The position numbers and the translations under genes were made by a program. Shown piece by piece: positions 11,570 through 23,380 of a stretch of 64,000 nucleotides of DNA. The first letter of the stretch is position 1. Every line of letters begins with the position of its first letter. The notes beneath the pieces were generated by a model. The model was not told where the DNA came from. It did not search any database and saw nothing but the letters and a program-made list of their open reading frames with translations. This DNA is from Chlorops oryzae (Eukaryota > Arthropoda > Insecta > Diptera > Chloropidae): positions 83,600,241 to 83,664,240 of the forward strand of contig CM035807.1 of NCBI GenBank assembly GCA_020466095.1. Direction: 5' to 3'.

Positions 11570-12045
11570 GTACGTGATTTCCCTATATTTTGAATTTTCG
11601 TCCAGCCATACGGCACGCTAACAATCGGCATTGCATTAACTGATCTAAAGCCTGTCTCAGGTCTGCTTTTTAAATTTCAATACTTTAAATATCTACATAC
11701 ATACATATGTATATTCCATCTATCGCTTTCGAGTAACGTTTCCTATATAAGTATCCAATTTACAATTTGTCGAATTACGTATACTTTTATCTTTCTAAGA
11801 GAAAGTTCTTCGAAAATTGTGGAACTCATAACGCCTGACTGTTTGGTGCACTGACAGTTCTTAATACAGCCTAGAAACTTCCCCGGACTGCTTATGTTTT
11901 AAATAAAATTTGTATAAAACTTTTATACCAGTCGGTCCTCTAATGTTACGTTTGTTCTGCGGAAAAATGTGTAGTGAGTTGAATTTTGGTATAATGTTTG
12001 GTTATTGTGTAATAGACCCTTACGTTTTTATTTATTTTTTTTTTT
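11570..12045. other. putative intron start, no feature seen
   Basis: It follows the donor at 11570. It contains CATACATACATATGTATA near 11695 but no gene or repeat that I recognise. Confidence 0.35.
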
Positions 12046-12265
12046 AGAAAGAAGAAGGAGAAGAGAGAGAGAGAGAGAAAAAGAGAGAGAGAGAGATAGA
12101 GAAAAAGAGAGAGAGAGATAAAGAAAAAGAGAGAGAGAGCTAAAGAAAAAGAGAGAGATTAAGAAAAAGAGAGAGAGGGAGAGAGGAGAGAGAGAGAGCG
12201 AGAGAGAGATAGAGGGATAAAGTACTATAAGCATAGTGATTTGGCCCTTGAAATCTATTTCGACG

Positions 12266-12299
<34 letters not shown>

Positions 12300-12356
12300 T
12301 AGAGGGATAAAGTACTATAAGCATAGTGATTTGGCCCTTGAAATCTATTTCGACGG
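12046..12356. repeat. GA-rich microsatellite with a 90-bp tandem duplication
   Basis: GAGAGA/AAAGAGAGA tract. The segment ending TAGAGGGATAAAGTACTATA...ATTTCGACGGA is present twice with a 90-bp offset (about 12177-12266 and 12267-12356), the copies being nearly identical. Serine/leucine-rich frames on the minus strand and Arg/Glu-rich ones on the plus strand are by-products of the repeat. Confidence 0.85.
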
Positions 12357-14759
12357 AAGTTGTTTTCATATTTACGTCAATGCAAAACATTTATTTTGCT
12401 CGAAGTTTTGGCTTCGGATCTCCTATAATATCCTTCAAAAAGGGGATTTTTTAGACCAATTTTTTTTAAACTCAAGTATGGGGCCGTCCATATATTACGT
12501 TAGCATGTTTTTGACCATTTTAGACCAACTCCTCCCCCTTATCATCAATCGTCATCGTCCAAAATTGCCATTAATTGGAATTTTTCGTAATCAGTTTTTC
12601 CATGTAGAGTTTGGCTTTTCCGAGAACATTTACTGAAAGAGTTTTTCGAGTTCTTGTTCCCCGTGTCTACCGTATGACAGGAAGACAATATGAGAAGCTG
12701 AATTAAGTTCCACAAACATTTCAATGAATATTTTTATATATGGAACAAATATGAAGTAGTTAAAATTAAATAACAATTTTTTTTTATAACAATATGTTTG
12801 CTGCTGCCATTACTAATTTGCCCACACTAAAACATTGCCGTTTCCGCTAAGTAAGCACTTGAACCGACACGAAATTCAATATGCAGGCAGCGCGTCATAT
12901 GTGACATGTTGACATGCGTATGGACGTGTTGTTTAATTAAGGTTATCCGTCGAAAATCAATCCTTATCATACATGGTAAGTATACTATTAACCCGAATCG
13001 TCACGTACATGAAATATAATTGAAGTGCGGTTAGATGATTAACTTCCTATTGTCAACATTTTGGCCTCCTAATTTATGGTCCGCAGCTTTCGACGTGCTG
13101 ACGTTTCGTGACATGCTTCGAAGCAGGAAAAGCTCTTGAAGTTTTCGTCCTGTTAGGTTTCCAATCATCTAGGGATATAACTGCTTACGCACATACAAAC
13201 ATAAGTATATGCATTTTAATCAGTTTGGACAGACTAGGTCCATTTGATATAAGTGAACAAGGAAATGCGAAGCATTTTCCCAAACAGAGAATGAAGGTTT
13301 ATCTTCTTGAATATATGTATATCATCTACATATATAAAATTCTTCTACTTTGCTTTGATATTTTGTAATTGTTGTAGGCTTTGATATATGTATGTATATT
13401 GTTAAACAATTTATGTCTTATGAAAGTTTCAATAGTAAACTTTTTTACATACACTTTTACCAGCACACATACGAACTCCGCATTCGCAATGTAATGCAAC
13501 AAAACAAAAATGAATTCTTTACTCTTAAAGCAGCCCGAAGGACAGCTGGCATTTTGATATGTGTTCAAAACTAAATTTGTCAACTGCATTCATATTTTAG
13601 TAGATTATAGTTTGAATATTTTTCCGGGTAATAATTGATCTTAGAAAAGCAATGAACTTTTACAAATTTTACCGCAATACGGCCAACTCCGCTGCAGTAT
13701 TGCAGAATCAAAAATGAATTCTACTCTTGACCTCGAAGGAAGGCATTATATCGTGTTAAACAAATTTGTCACTGCATTCGCATATTAGTGTTAATGAAAT
13801 TTCCATCATTGATTCATGAATTTAATTTCGATCGGCAATCGCTGACGAATCAGAATCTCCTTGTCTCGAGATACCCGTGTAACAATTCGTTGCAATTACA
13901 CGTTCATGGATTTCATCCTGACATCAGAACGATACCGTCAACGGATTCGTTCAATTTCCTGTCCGATCTACAAATCCTTGTTCGATTCAAATGTGTAAAA
14001 CGCATGACTTGAGTGGTTACCATTTCTAACTTATTTATATTTATGTTTACGTTTTTTTTTTTTGTGGTGGTTGAACGTAACTCGCTCGACTCTTGGCGCT
14101 CCAGCTACACCGACCATAAATTGCACTCTACAGATAGTAAAAAGCTAAGTAACGCAGCAGCATCGCGCATCCATGCGATCCAACGTTTTCGTTTACGACA
14201 CAACATTTTAATCTTCTCCCGCTGCGGTCTATGTGCAAATCCTGTATGCAAACTTTCGCTTCGACAAAAAATTTCAATGAATCGCACACACACGAGCTCC
14301 GCAACCCGATTTCAATGACTACTTTAATGGCTACATATTTTCTCTGTCTTGTTTTACTTTTAGCTGTTTTTGTAAATTCCATTCCATATCTGTCTTCACT
14401 TTTTACTGTTTTACGAGCAAGCTCGCTCACACGTTCATTCCCTTAGCATAAGGTTAAAATTCCCTTACGGTTCCCGTTTCACATAAACCATGAGTTTTTC
14501 GTCGACTTTTTCACTTTGCTGAAAATTAAATATTACATATTTATAACACGCCCAGCTCGCTTTAATATTTCGCGAGGAGCGAGAGTCTTTAAACTGAACA
14601 GCTTTTAAGCTGCATTAAAGCTATTCTTCGTTGGTTCGAAATTAATCGAATATTGAATTTTATCCTCAAGTTATATTTTTCTCATTTACTCAAATCGACA
14701 ACGTGCATCTTTTGGTTAAATGAATTTAAGGTAGAAACAAAAATTCCGAAGTCCAGTCT
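12357..14759. other. non-coding stretch with one old local duplication
   Basis: No gene supported; overlapping short frames at 13.8-14.4 kb lie on both strands and show no domain. The only structure noticed is the diverged duplication at 13436-13793. Confidence 0.4.
13436..13793 (+). repeat. diverged tandem duplication, about 208-bp offset
   Basis: Two stretches (13436-13605 and 13647-13793) share an ordered series of words: ACTTTTAC, CAACTCCGC or GAACTCCGC, AAAAATGAATTCT, ACTCTT, AAATTTGTCA, CTGCATTC and ATATT..AGT. The copies differ by many substitutions and small gaps, so the event is old. Confidence 0.55.
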
Positions 14760-14774
14760 CCCTTTAGTTTTTAT

Positions 14775-15648
14775 TATTATTAAAGTTGGGGAATAATGCG
14801 CACCGCGACCACAAAGGATCTATTGTGCTAACCCCAGTGGTTCTTTAATTCTCCATCCTTAGGCTCTTTATGAAGTTGAGCACTATGGATGGTTTAAAGA
14901 CGTTCCAAAATTTGTAGGGGGCGATCATTGCGTCCCCAAAGTGGAACAGCCTGCGGCTGCTCAATGAAGGGCAGTCGCAGAGAATGTGTTCTGGCGTTTC
15001 TTCGTCCATTTCACAGAATCGGCATGTTGATTCATTTGAGAGGCCTATCTTTTTGAGATGATATCTCAATTTGCAGTGCCCCGTCAGGTATCCGGTTAGG
15101 ATTTTTAGATCCTCTCTGCCAAGGCAGAGTAGTCTCTTTGAGACGTTTTCGTTGGGAGCGATGAATCTCTTAGCCTGCCTTTGACCTTTTGAGTTCATCC
15201 AGGATGCTTTAAGGCATCTTTGCTCCCAAATCCGAATAAGTTCTGCATTGTACGATTTCTGAAGAGTGCAGAAAGGCTCAGGGCCTATGAAGCACCTTTG
15301 AGCTCCTCGTTTTGCGAGGCAATCAGCTCTTTCGTTTCCTTCGTGACCTGCATGTGATGGAACCCACCACAGCGCCACTTTGTTGTGACAGCTGAGTTGA
15401 TTCAGGAGTGTATAGCAGCTGTCTACCATTGCAGACTTAACGTATGCGGCCTTCAGGGCCTTTAGTACAGCTTGGCTGTCAGACAGTATATAAATAGTGG
15501 TCCCTTTAGTCTTCCTTTTTAGACATTCTCGGACACAGATTTCTATCGCATATAGTTCTGCCTGAAAGATGGTTGGGTAGTTTCCCATTGGGGAAGGTTT
15601 TTTGGAACCTAGGTCCCATGATCCCCGCTCCCGTGCTTCCATCTTCAA
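14775..15648 (-). mobile_element. 5'-truncated RNase H-bearing LINE with target duplication
   Basis: An 874-bp insertion on the minus strand flanked by a 15-bp direct repeat CCCTTTAGTTTTTAT (14760-14774 and 15649-15663). The 3' end, next to the left copy, finishes in a (TAA)n tail (TTTAATAATAATA on the minus strand), a feature of I-clade elements. The 5' truncation at 15648 falls inside the RNase H domain. These are the marks of target-primed reverse transcription. Confidence 0.88.
14845..15648 (-). pseudogene. RNase H domain and C-terminal zinc knuckle of a LINE ORF2
   Basis: The open frame begins at the truncation point (no genuine start codon) and ends at a stop at 14845. Residues about 28-35 read FQAELYAI (catalytic Glu) and about 55-62 ILSDSQAV (catalytic Asp); WVPSHAGHEGNERADCLAKR follows with the His and the last Asp. 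The first catalytic Asp of the usual TDGS motif is lost by the truncation. Near the C terminus, CRFC..(E)TPEHILCDC forms a CCHC-type knuckle typical of I, LOA and R1-group LINEs. The reading frame is otherwise intact. Clade placement is an inference; RNase H identity is firm. Confidence 0.85.
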
Positions 15649-15663
15649 CCCTTTAGTTTTTAT

Positions 15664-17847
15664 CGGCTTTGATAATTTATATGTTTTTTACAGTTAAACG
15701 CTTTGACATTGAAATCATTTGAGCTCGAATTTGTGTTCACACGTCAATCTTAGGATACTTGTTTGTTAAAGCCTTACGATGACACAAGCTCTCACAAAAT
15801 TTTTTTCCTTCCAGAGAGCAACACCAGATGCATTTTTCATTCTTCTTTGCTTCCAAATCGTATTCATAAGATCGTGGTCACAAACCTATAAGTCTTTGCT
15901 TAAAATTCACTCATTGATAGGCATGTATGTATGTATGACATGTATCTGTATCATGGATAGGCATTAACTCAAAGGGCTTTATAAAATTGATGATTCACCT
16001 TTCTTCGAAATCAGATTGCATTTTGTCGAAATACTGCATTTCGACTTGAAACTTTTTACTCGAAAATCAAATCACACACTCCAATTGTAATGAGATGAGA
16101 TCTGACCCGTTCGCAGAGCTGGAAGATGATGATGCTCAGTTACAGTCTCGCATTGTTATTCAATAGACATCGTCCAACTCGGAAAGTCCAAAGAAACCGA
16201 GAAGCAAAGTTAAACCAAGTGCAACCAAGTGCCAAGTGAAAGGAGAAATCCTTAGGATAACAATAATGTAATGCAACAGACGTAAGCTGAATGAAATGAA
16301 TTAAATACCACAGAACGCGTTTGAAATGTGCTCAAACAAAAGAATATAAACTTAAACTTTTCCGAATCGAGCGATAAGTCTATTAGAAGTTCTGTGAAAT
16401 GTATTCTGCGCTAATAGCATCCATTTGCCTTTTGTGCGAACGACTTATCATTAAAAGTTTTGTCCTAATACAATCCTTTTTACCACCCGAAACTGCAACT
16501 TTTAAGGTTAAGTAATACATACATACATATGTATAAGGGGCCAGAGAAACACTCCTTGCTGGAACTAAAACGGAAGTGCTTTTTGCACATGTCAGCGACT
16601 TGCATGGAATTTAACAATACTCGTAATTTAGACAACTCCTCGGCATGTTTGCTCATAGCACCCCTAATCAATGTAACTCACTTAAAAAGTCAAGATTACA
16701 TTAGGGACTTCTTGTAGTAAATAAAACTTCTCGGTATCCATTCGACAACGAAGTTCCTTATTCGGTTTCTCATGAGAAAGTGGAAAAAAAAGGTTCCGGC
16801 TTGGCTGCATGTGTATTTTCATTAAGCAAACTTATTTTTGGGGCGAATTTTTGTGAAGAGTTTTTCTGTAGAAAATGAGAAACTAATATGAAAGCGACCG
16901 CGCGCAATAACAAATACCAAAAGTCAACGTTGTTTATTTTTTCATCTCTCCGTATCCAGTCGAAGGATACATACCATACCTACCCGTAGCATTGAGCCCT
17001 CATAAAAGCGGTGTAAATGTTTGGAATTACTGAAGATTTAATGCAAAAGGTCAATATCTGCAATGCTGCCAATTCAAAGTACGCTACTACAAGGATTTAC
17101 TCATGCCATAGCTTAAGCCCTTACATGTTCAGCTTGGGGTGCGGAGTAAAATAAGCATTGCAGTCGGCTTTGGGTTATGTTTTCAGTAGTAATTTTATAC
17201 CCAAAATTGCACTGTTTTGGACTTCATTTTCATTTGCACACAAGCGAAATCTCATAATCATTATGAAAATGCCATTCTATGTGATATCAGGTACACACAT
17301 TGTAAAGACTAAATGTATATGTATGCGCGTAAATGATGAACTTATAAATTTTCGGATTTCATGAGTTCCATTCGCTCTGCCGTCTGCAGCTCTTTTAGTA
17401 TTTTTCCAATAATTGACGGAAAAATGGATTTTGCAAATTTCGCTGAAAATCAACACCAAGCCGCGAACACTCAGTTTCATGCAAGCTCTCACTAATTTGG
17501 GGGGTGTTTTTTTTTTAGTGTGTTTTTCTTTTAGAAACAGTTTTTTGTACGTTTTGTTTCGGAATCATTTTGGCGGCCACAAAACTCCATAAATTTTATG
17601 CTGACATCGCGAAAAAACATCGAACGCAACGACTCCTTTTCATGCGAGCAACTTTCCATGGATATTGCCATCGTCTGCTTCAATACGTCTGCACAGAAAT
17701 TTTGTAAATAATTCCAGAATCACTATTATGTTAGAAACCGAGCTCAATGGCCGTAAGGATACGTAGTTAAAAAAAATAAAACCCCAACTTACACAGAATC
17801 TGAATATATGTTTGTGCAGAGTGTTAAACGACATTTGAATGCTTTTT
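15664..17847. other. non-coding stretch
   Basis: No gene or element recognised. Short ATG/TATG repeats (GCATGTATGTATGTATGACATG near 15920 and ACATACATACATATGTAT near 16517) only. Confidence 0.4.
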
Positions 17848-18413
17848 TATACCCGACACACTCTGTGTCGAAGGTATATTGCGTTTGTGTGGTTGTGTGT
17901 AACACCCAGAACCAGTCGAGATAGACTATACAAAATATATTTAGAAATGATCAGAGTCACCAGGAAATTCGACTTAGACATGTCCGTCTGTCTGTCTGTT
18001 AGTTAGTATAGTTTTCTTATTGAAGGAGTTGAGTATGCGTGCTCACGGTGACATGAGTAAGAACAAGTACGAGAATGGACCCGATCGGACCAATTTTTAG
18101 GGGTATTAGGGTCTGTCACAAAAATCCCAAAACTGTCCCAAAATCTGACTTTTTCGAAATATTTGAATGAAGCTTAGAATTTAAGCGTACATGTATTTAG
18201 GCCTCCGATTAGAATTCCAAAAAAATTCGGAAAATTGAGCGTGCCAAAGGGGCGGCTTTCATAAATAAATGGTTTATGGGGCCCCAAATGGCCTTAAAAA
18301 CCTGTTGAATATTCTTTCTTAGTGTTCCTGTTTTTTATGGGCGTGGTTTAAAAATTATTAAAAAATGTGTGTCTGCGTTGGGTATCGCCTGACTATAACA
18401 CCCTTACTTGTTT
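17848..18413 (+). mobile_element. full-length DINE-1/INE-1-like copy B
   Basis: It starts TATACCCGACACACTCTGTG, where GACACAC/TGTGTCG forms the 5' subterminal hairpin, and runs through GCGTTTGTGTGGTTGTGTGT, an ATGATCAG block, ATGTCCGTCTGTCTGTCTG, one core (TGGACCCGATCGGACC, GGTCTGTCACAAAAATCCC, GGAATTC inverted block, GGGGCCCCAAATGGCC) and ends GGTATCGCCTGACTATAACA then CCCTTACTTGTTT. Length is 566 bp. The 5' TATACCC hairpin and 3' TTGTTT end match the INE-1 plan; Helentron-type elements insert at T-rich sites, as here. Confidence 0.85.
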
Positions 18414-21400
18414 ATTCCTTTAATTTAAGCACATAGAGTCATTTTGACTAAGATTCGGGTAGCAGGGTCTAACAGTTACCATTTGCTGCATTTAGTTTAA
18501 ATTTGACACAGGATCTATGAGATTTAAGCTTTTTTCTACTGTTTAAATGGTCTAAAGATCGAAATTATGAATTCACTTGAATGCAGTCACATCGGAGCAA
18601 CTTTAATCAATTGATTGATTTCTTGAATGGATATATTTCGTTGAAAGGGCAAAGAGATTTTGCTTTAAATTTTCTCCTTGATGCGCAGGGAGGGGGGACT
18701 ACGAATCATACCGACATTCGCATGGCAGAAGAGAAATTAAAGTGGAAAAAATTTCCTTTTTATGAGCGCTGCCAGTGACGGATACTGAAAAGTATCCCTC
18801 ACGGAGAATCGAGCCCAAAATAGTAGGCTTGAATCGACGGAGTAATACCACACAAACTATGTATAGTATTCAAGCCCGTAGTATGTCTGGGGCTAGAACG
18901 GGCTTAGGTGCAGGAAAAACGTGACTTAATTCGAATACCTTTTAATTCACAAATTCATGAGGATTTGAGATGCGTGCGTGAAGTGTCAGGATCGGCTTAA
19001 TCTAAAAACCTTTATTTTTTTTTAAAGATTTTTCGTATCACTGATTTAGGGAGTTTTTTCCTTGCAGATTATGCTGAAAAAAACAGTGCAACACTGATTA
19101 TAAATTATTTTCATGGTTCGGAACCATTTGCGTTGGATTAAAAAACTTCGTGCATACTCAAAGGGTAATTTTGAGTTTTTTCGTCTGATTTTTGGTAAAA
19201 ATTGTTCCGGTTTGAAGTGGAAAAACGTTATTAAGAAGTGCTCAGATAGAGTTTGTGTACTTAAAAAAGTTGTTAAGTAAAAATTTTTCTATATTTACAT
19301 AACAAAATTTTTAAAATATTTTTATTGCTATGGGGACTATAGGCCACAAAAGTTAAAAAGAGGTGAAAAAAAAATCGTAAAATTTTCCAGATTTTTGCTA
19401 TTTTGTACCAATTAGATGGAGTTTTTTTTTTGGGGGAAATGTACTACAAATATTTTGTTCGAATCCAGGGCTAGGACTTTGTCATAGATAGGAAAAAGGA
19501 AACATTGAACTTGTTACGAGAAATAGTCATAAGTAAGCGCGCAACTTAATTCTCGGCCCCACATTTTGAGACCGATTTGAAAACGAAAGAGAGACAATTT
19601 GACTAAACTGAGTATGAGGCGTTGCTATACTCACCGAGTACTGTCAGAATCTGCAGTCAAATCTTAGAGCACACGCGATGACCTCGAATATGTCGCATAG
19701 TGTAACAGAGTTCTTTCCATTGTCTTCCTTACAACTATTTTCTTCCATTTTATCTGAAAAAGGCGAGGTTTTTTTTTTACCTTTTCAGTCTATTTGAGGT
19801 TGTAGACCATATTAAAGTCAAATGTAAATAGTTAAAAACTTAGTCTTATAAAAATGTTCCTACTTCTCTAAAAATTGACTTCAAACGCAATAAAGTTACA
19901 AAAGAGATCAAATAAATATGAGAAGAAAGATAAAAGAATCTGAAAGTAAAACGAAAACACTTAACACAAACAAAAAAGAGAAGAAAAAAATTCTTAAAAA
20001 AGTAAATCATTACTTGCCAACACACAATTCAAATAAATTAGTCCACAATGTCCATATCACTGACATGACTAGACAAGTATCTATGAAGCTGCGGGCTACT
20101 TTGCTTAGGGTAGCTTCATTTGCTTTACTTTGACTCGAATCGTAATGATATTTATCTTTAGGGAGTAAATAACAATCTGCAGCGACTTATCTAATCCTGA
20201 ACGATGTCCTTTGGGCACAGCACAGCCATACAAAACCGTTAGCAGAAACAAAATGGCTTGGAATTTTCCTTACGTCTATTGTATATTGCCCTTGCAATGT
20301 CAAAGTAAAAATATAAAATGATTCTCTCCGCCTGAAAATGTAAACCTTTAAAAACCTGTCCATCCATCTTCTGCTTTAATATTACAACATTAGTTTTCAT
20401 AGATACCAAGGCTATAGCTTGAAGATTCTGCCCTTGGACGAAACAAGTTATTACCGCAACGAAGATCAAATATGACACACAAAAAACTTTAAATATTTAA
20501 AGTATTGATTGCTTTGGGAAAACGTACACTCCGTAAGGAGCTTTTAAAATTTTACCATTCAGTTGCAGAAACTTTGCAGGACAAAAGGAAATATTGTATA
20601 ATTCCCCCTTTTCAGATTGACTTAATCATTCAAAAATGTTGCATGAACTTCGAAAACTATCTCTACTGCTTAGACCGGGTGTAAATTGTTCTTATATTCA
20701 TAGTGCCACGCCCCCGAAACACCATGGAATAGGAAGACAAAATTGCACAAAAAAGAATCTCTCATTCTTTTTGGATTACAAAGACCTTAAATCTGAAAAA
20801 AGTCAAATGCTATCATATGCCTTCGCCGATTCGCACCCTCCGAAAATCTTCAAAAATGTAATTTTTTCCTCGCTGTCACAAAACTTCCAATATAAATCTT
20901 TTATCCTTGAATGATGAATTTACAAAAATCACTTCAATTTAACTTTTGTGCGCAAAAAAAAAAATGAAAAAAAATGAATTCAAAAGTTTAAGTAATTATT
21001 TGCTAAAGAAGTAAAAAACTTCTCAAATGGAAATTCGGCAATTGAGCAGGATACATTTGCCTGCCACTCGTGATACTTTTAATGCTGCAAGCTTACATCA
21101 CTCCCAGTCATGTATACCGTGTATACGTATTCCAATGTTCTTAAGCTTATGTCAATCTTCTCAATTTGCATTATCTGGGAGACAGGGAAAAATTCAAGAC
21201 ATAAAGCGACAGCAATAAAAAGATAAGCAATTTAGAAATGTCATGTAAATTTGCACTTTATACGAAAAAGTCGAACATTGTTACAGAAAAACTAAAAAGA
21301 CACAATGAATTGCATTTTCTTGCGGTTCGTTACTTTTGTCTATCAGATAAGCCAAATTGTGTCTATGAAACTTCGTCGAAAGACATAACATTTTAGTGTA

Positions 21401-21704
21401 AAGCGAAAAATGGAATGTGCACTTGGAGTTGTACATTTACGAATTCTATTGTGCACCTAAACTTTTTTTAGTTGAACTTTTATAGTTCCTATACTGTGAT
21501 GGAGAATTAAGAAACTTTGCCTTTTGAAACTTAGGTAAGTTCATTTTGAAAACTTATTTCAGATTTCAATCGAAGACATCTTCGATAAAGACAAAGAGCT
21601 TTTGAAGCATTCAAAGATTTATTGGTAAATATGTAGGTCTTTTCCTTTTTAAAAGGAATATTAAACTTATTAATGTTTCATTTGAGTTTCTGTACAAACT
21701 TATT
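18414..21704. other. non-coding stretch
   Basis: No gene supported. It contains a dispersed repeat module at 19541-19641 (listed separately). Short frames at 18.6, 19.9 and 20.6 kb show no recognisable domain. Confidence 0.4.
19541..19641 (+). repeat. dispersed ~100-bp repeat module, copy 1
   Basis: It runs from GCAACTTAATTCTCGGCC to GTTGCTATACTCACCGAGTA and shares this order of words with 27587-27690, including GA(C/T)CGATTT and TTTGACTAAAC or TCTGACTAAAC. Nature unknown. Confidence 0.55.
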
Positions 21705-23380
21705 CCAGCGGCCAACAGTGCCTACCGCTTACAAAGTATACGAGACTGTAAGCGACTTGAATATTAATAGCTCCAATACAAGATTGTAGGCGAACTGCCT
21801 ACCAATAGCTTACAAAGTAAACGAGATTGTAGGTTAACTGCCTACCAATAGCTTACAAAGTATACGAGATTGTAGGCGAACTGCCTACCAATAGCTTACA
21901 AAGTATACGAGATTGTAGGCGAACTGCCTACCAATAGCTTACAAAGTATACGAGATTGTAGGCGAACTGCCTACCAATAGCTTACAAATTATACGAGATT
22001 GTAGGCAACTGCCAACCAATAGCTTACAATATACGAGATTGTAGGCGAACTGCCTACCAATAGCTTACAAATATACGAGCATTGTAGGCAACAGTGCCTA
22101 CCAATAGCTTACAAAGTATACGAGATTGTAGGCGAACTGCACAATAGCTTACAAAGTATACGAGATTGTAGGCGAACTGCCTACCAATAGCTTACAAAGT
22201 ATACGAGATTGTAGGCGAACTGCCTACCAATAGCTTACAAAGTATACGAGATTGTAGGCGAACTGCCTACCAATAGCTTACAAAGTATACGAGATTGTAG
22301 GCAAACTGCCTACCAATAGCTTACAAAGTATACGAGATTGTAGGCGAACTGCCAACCAATAGCTTACACAGTATACGAGATTGTAGGCGAACTGCCTACC
22401 AATAGCTTACAAAGTATACGAGATTGTAGGCTAACTGCCAACCAATAGCTTACAAAGTATACGAGATTGTAGGCAACTGCTACCAATAGCTTACAAAGTA
22501 TACGAGAATTGTAGGCGAACTGCCATACCAATAGCTTACAAAGTATACGAGATTGTAGGCGAACTGCCTACCAATAGCTTACAAAGTGTACGAGATTGTG
22601 GGCGAACTGCCTACCAATAGCTAAAAAATTATACGAGATTGTAGGCTAACTGCCTACCAATAGCTTAAAAATTATACGAGATTGTAGGCGAACTGCCTAC
22701 CAATACCTTACAAAGTATACGAGATTGTTAGGCAACTGCCATACCAATAGCTTACAAAGTATACGAGATTGTAGGCGAACTGCCTACCAATAGCTTACAA
22801 AGTATACGAGATTGTAGGCGAACTGCCTACCAATAGCTTACAAAGTATACGAGATTGTAGGCGAACTGCCTACCAATAGCTTACAAATTATACGAGATTG
22901 TAGGCGAACTGCCTACCAATAGCTTACAAAGTATACGAGATTGTAGGCAACTGCCTACCAATAGCTTACAAAGTATACGAGATTGTAGGCGAACTGCCTA
23001 CCAATAGCTTACAAAGTATACGAGATTGTAGGCGAACTGCCTACCAATAGCTTACAAAGTATACGAGATTGTAGGCGAACTGCCTACCAATAGCTTACAA
23101 AGTATACGAGATTGTAGGCAACTGCCTACCAATAGCTTACAAAGTATACGAGATTGTAGGCGAACTGCCTACCAATAGCTTACAAATTATACGAGATTGT
23201 AGGCGAACTGTCCACTAATAGCTTACATTATGTGGTGGTGGTAGGCTTTCGCTCTATAAAACGGCCACGATCGAACAAAAGTATACTAGGATAGTATATG
23301 AGGTCGTATGCATTACCGACCACGGCATACAAAATGTGTAACGGTTCATTACTTCTGTAGACAACATTTTGGCCGCTGGG
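21705..23380 (+). mobile_element. terminal-inverted-repeat element carrying an expanded minisatellite (copy 1)
   Basis: The left end CCAGCGGCCAACAGTGCCTA and the right end, in reverse, CCCAGCGGCCAAAATGTTGT share CCAGCGGCCAA. Unique right-hand sequence (GGCTTTCGCTCTATAAAACG, TATACTAGGATAGTATATGA) recurs in reverse at 43.8-43.95 kb, as does the left-hand sequence, proving one element family. Between them lies the 43-bp array. There is no transposase, so it is non-autonomous; the superfamily is not clear and no long target duplication is evident. Confidence 0.75.
21775..23226 (+). repeat. 43-bp minisatellite, about 33 units
   Basis: The unit reads CTACCAATAGCTTACAAAGT then ATACGAGATTGTAGGCGAACTGC, repeated head to tail. 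Variants are GGCAACTGCC (deletion of GA), AAATTATA for AAAGTATA, and GGCTAACTGCC. Each unit contains an inverted pair TTGTAGGC..GCCTACCAA able to form a small hairpin. Units are contiguous with no unique spacers. Regular units are highly alike, suggesting recent expansion or homogenisation, while units at the left edge are more diverged. Confidence 0.95.

Noticed and set aside
12028..12636. Frames over the GA-rich tract on both strands
   Set aside because: They are translations of a microsatellite and its 90-bp duplication.
14013..14446. Overlapping ~100-codon frames on both strands
   Set aside because: Antisense overlaps with no domain, no splice or promoter signals.
21775..23226. Regular array considered as a CRISPR
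   Set aside because: Units are contiguous with no unique spacers, and the genome is eukaryotic; it is a minisatellite.
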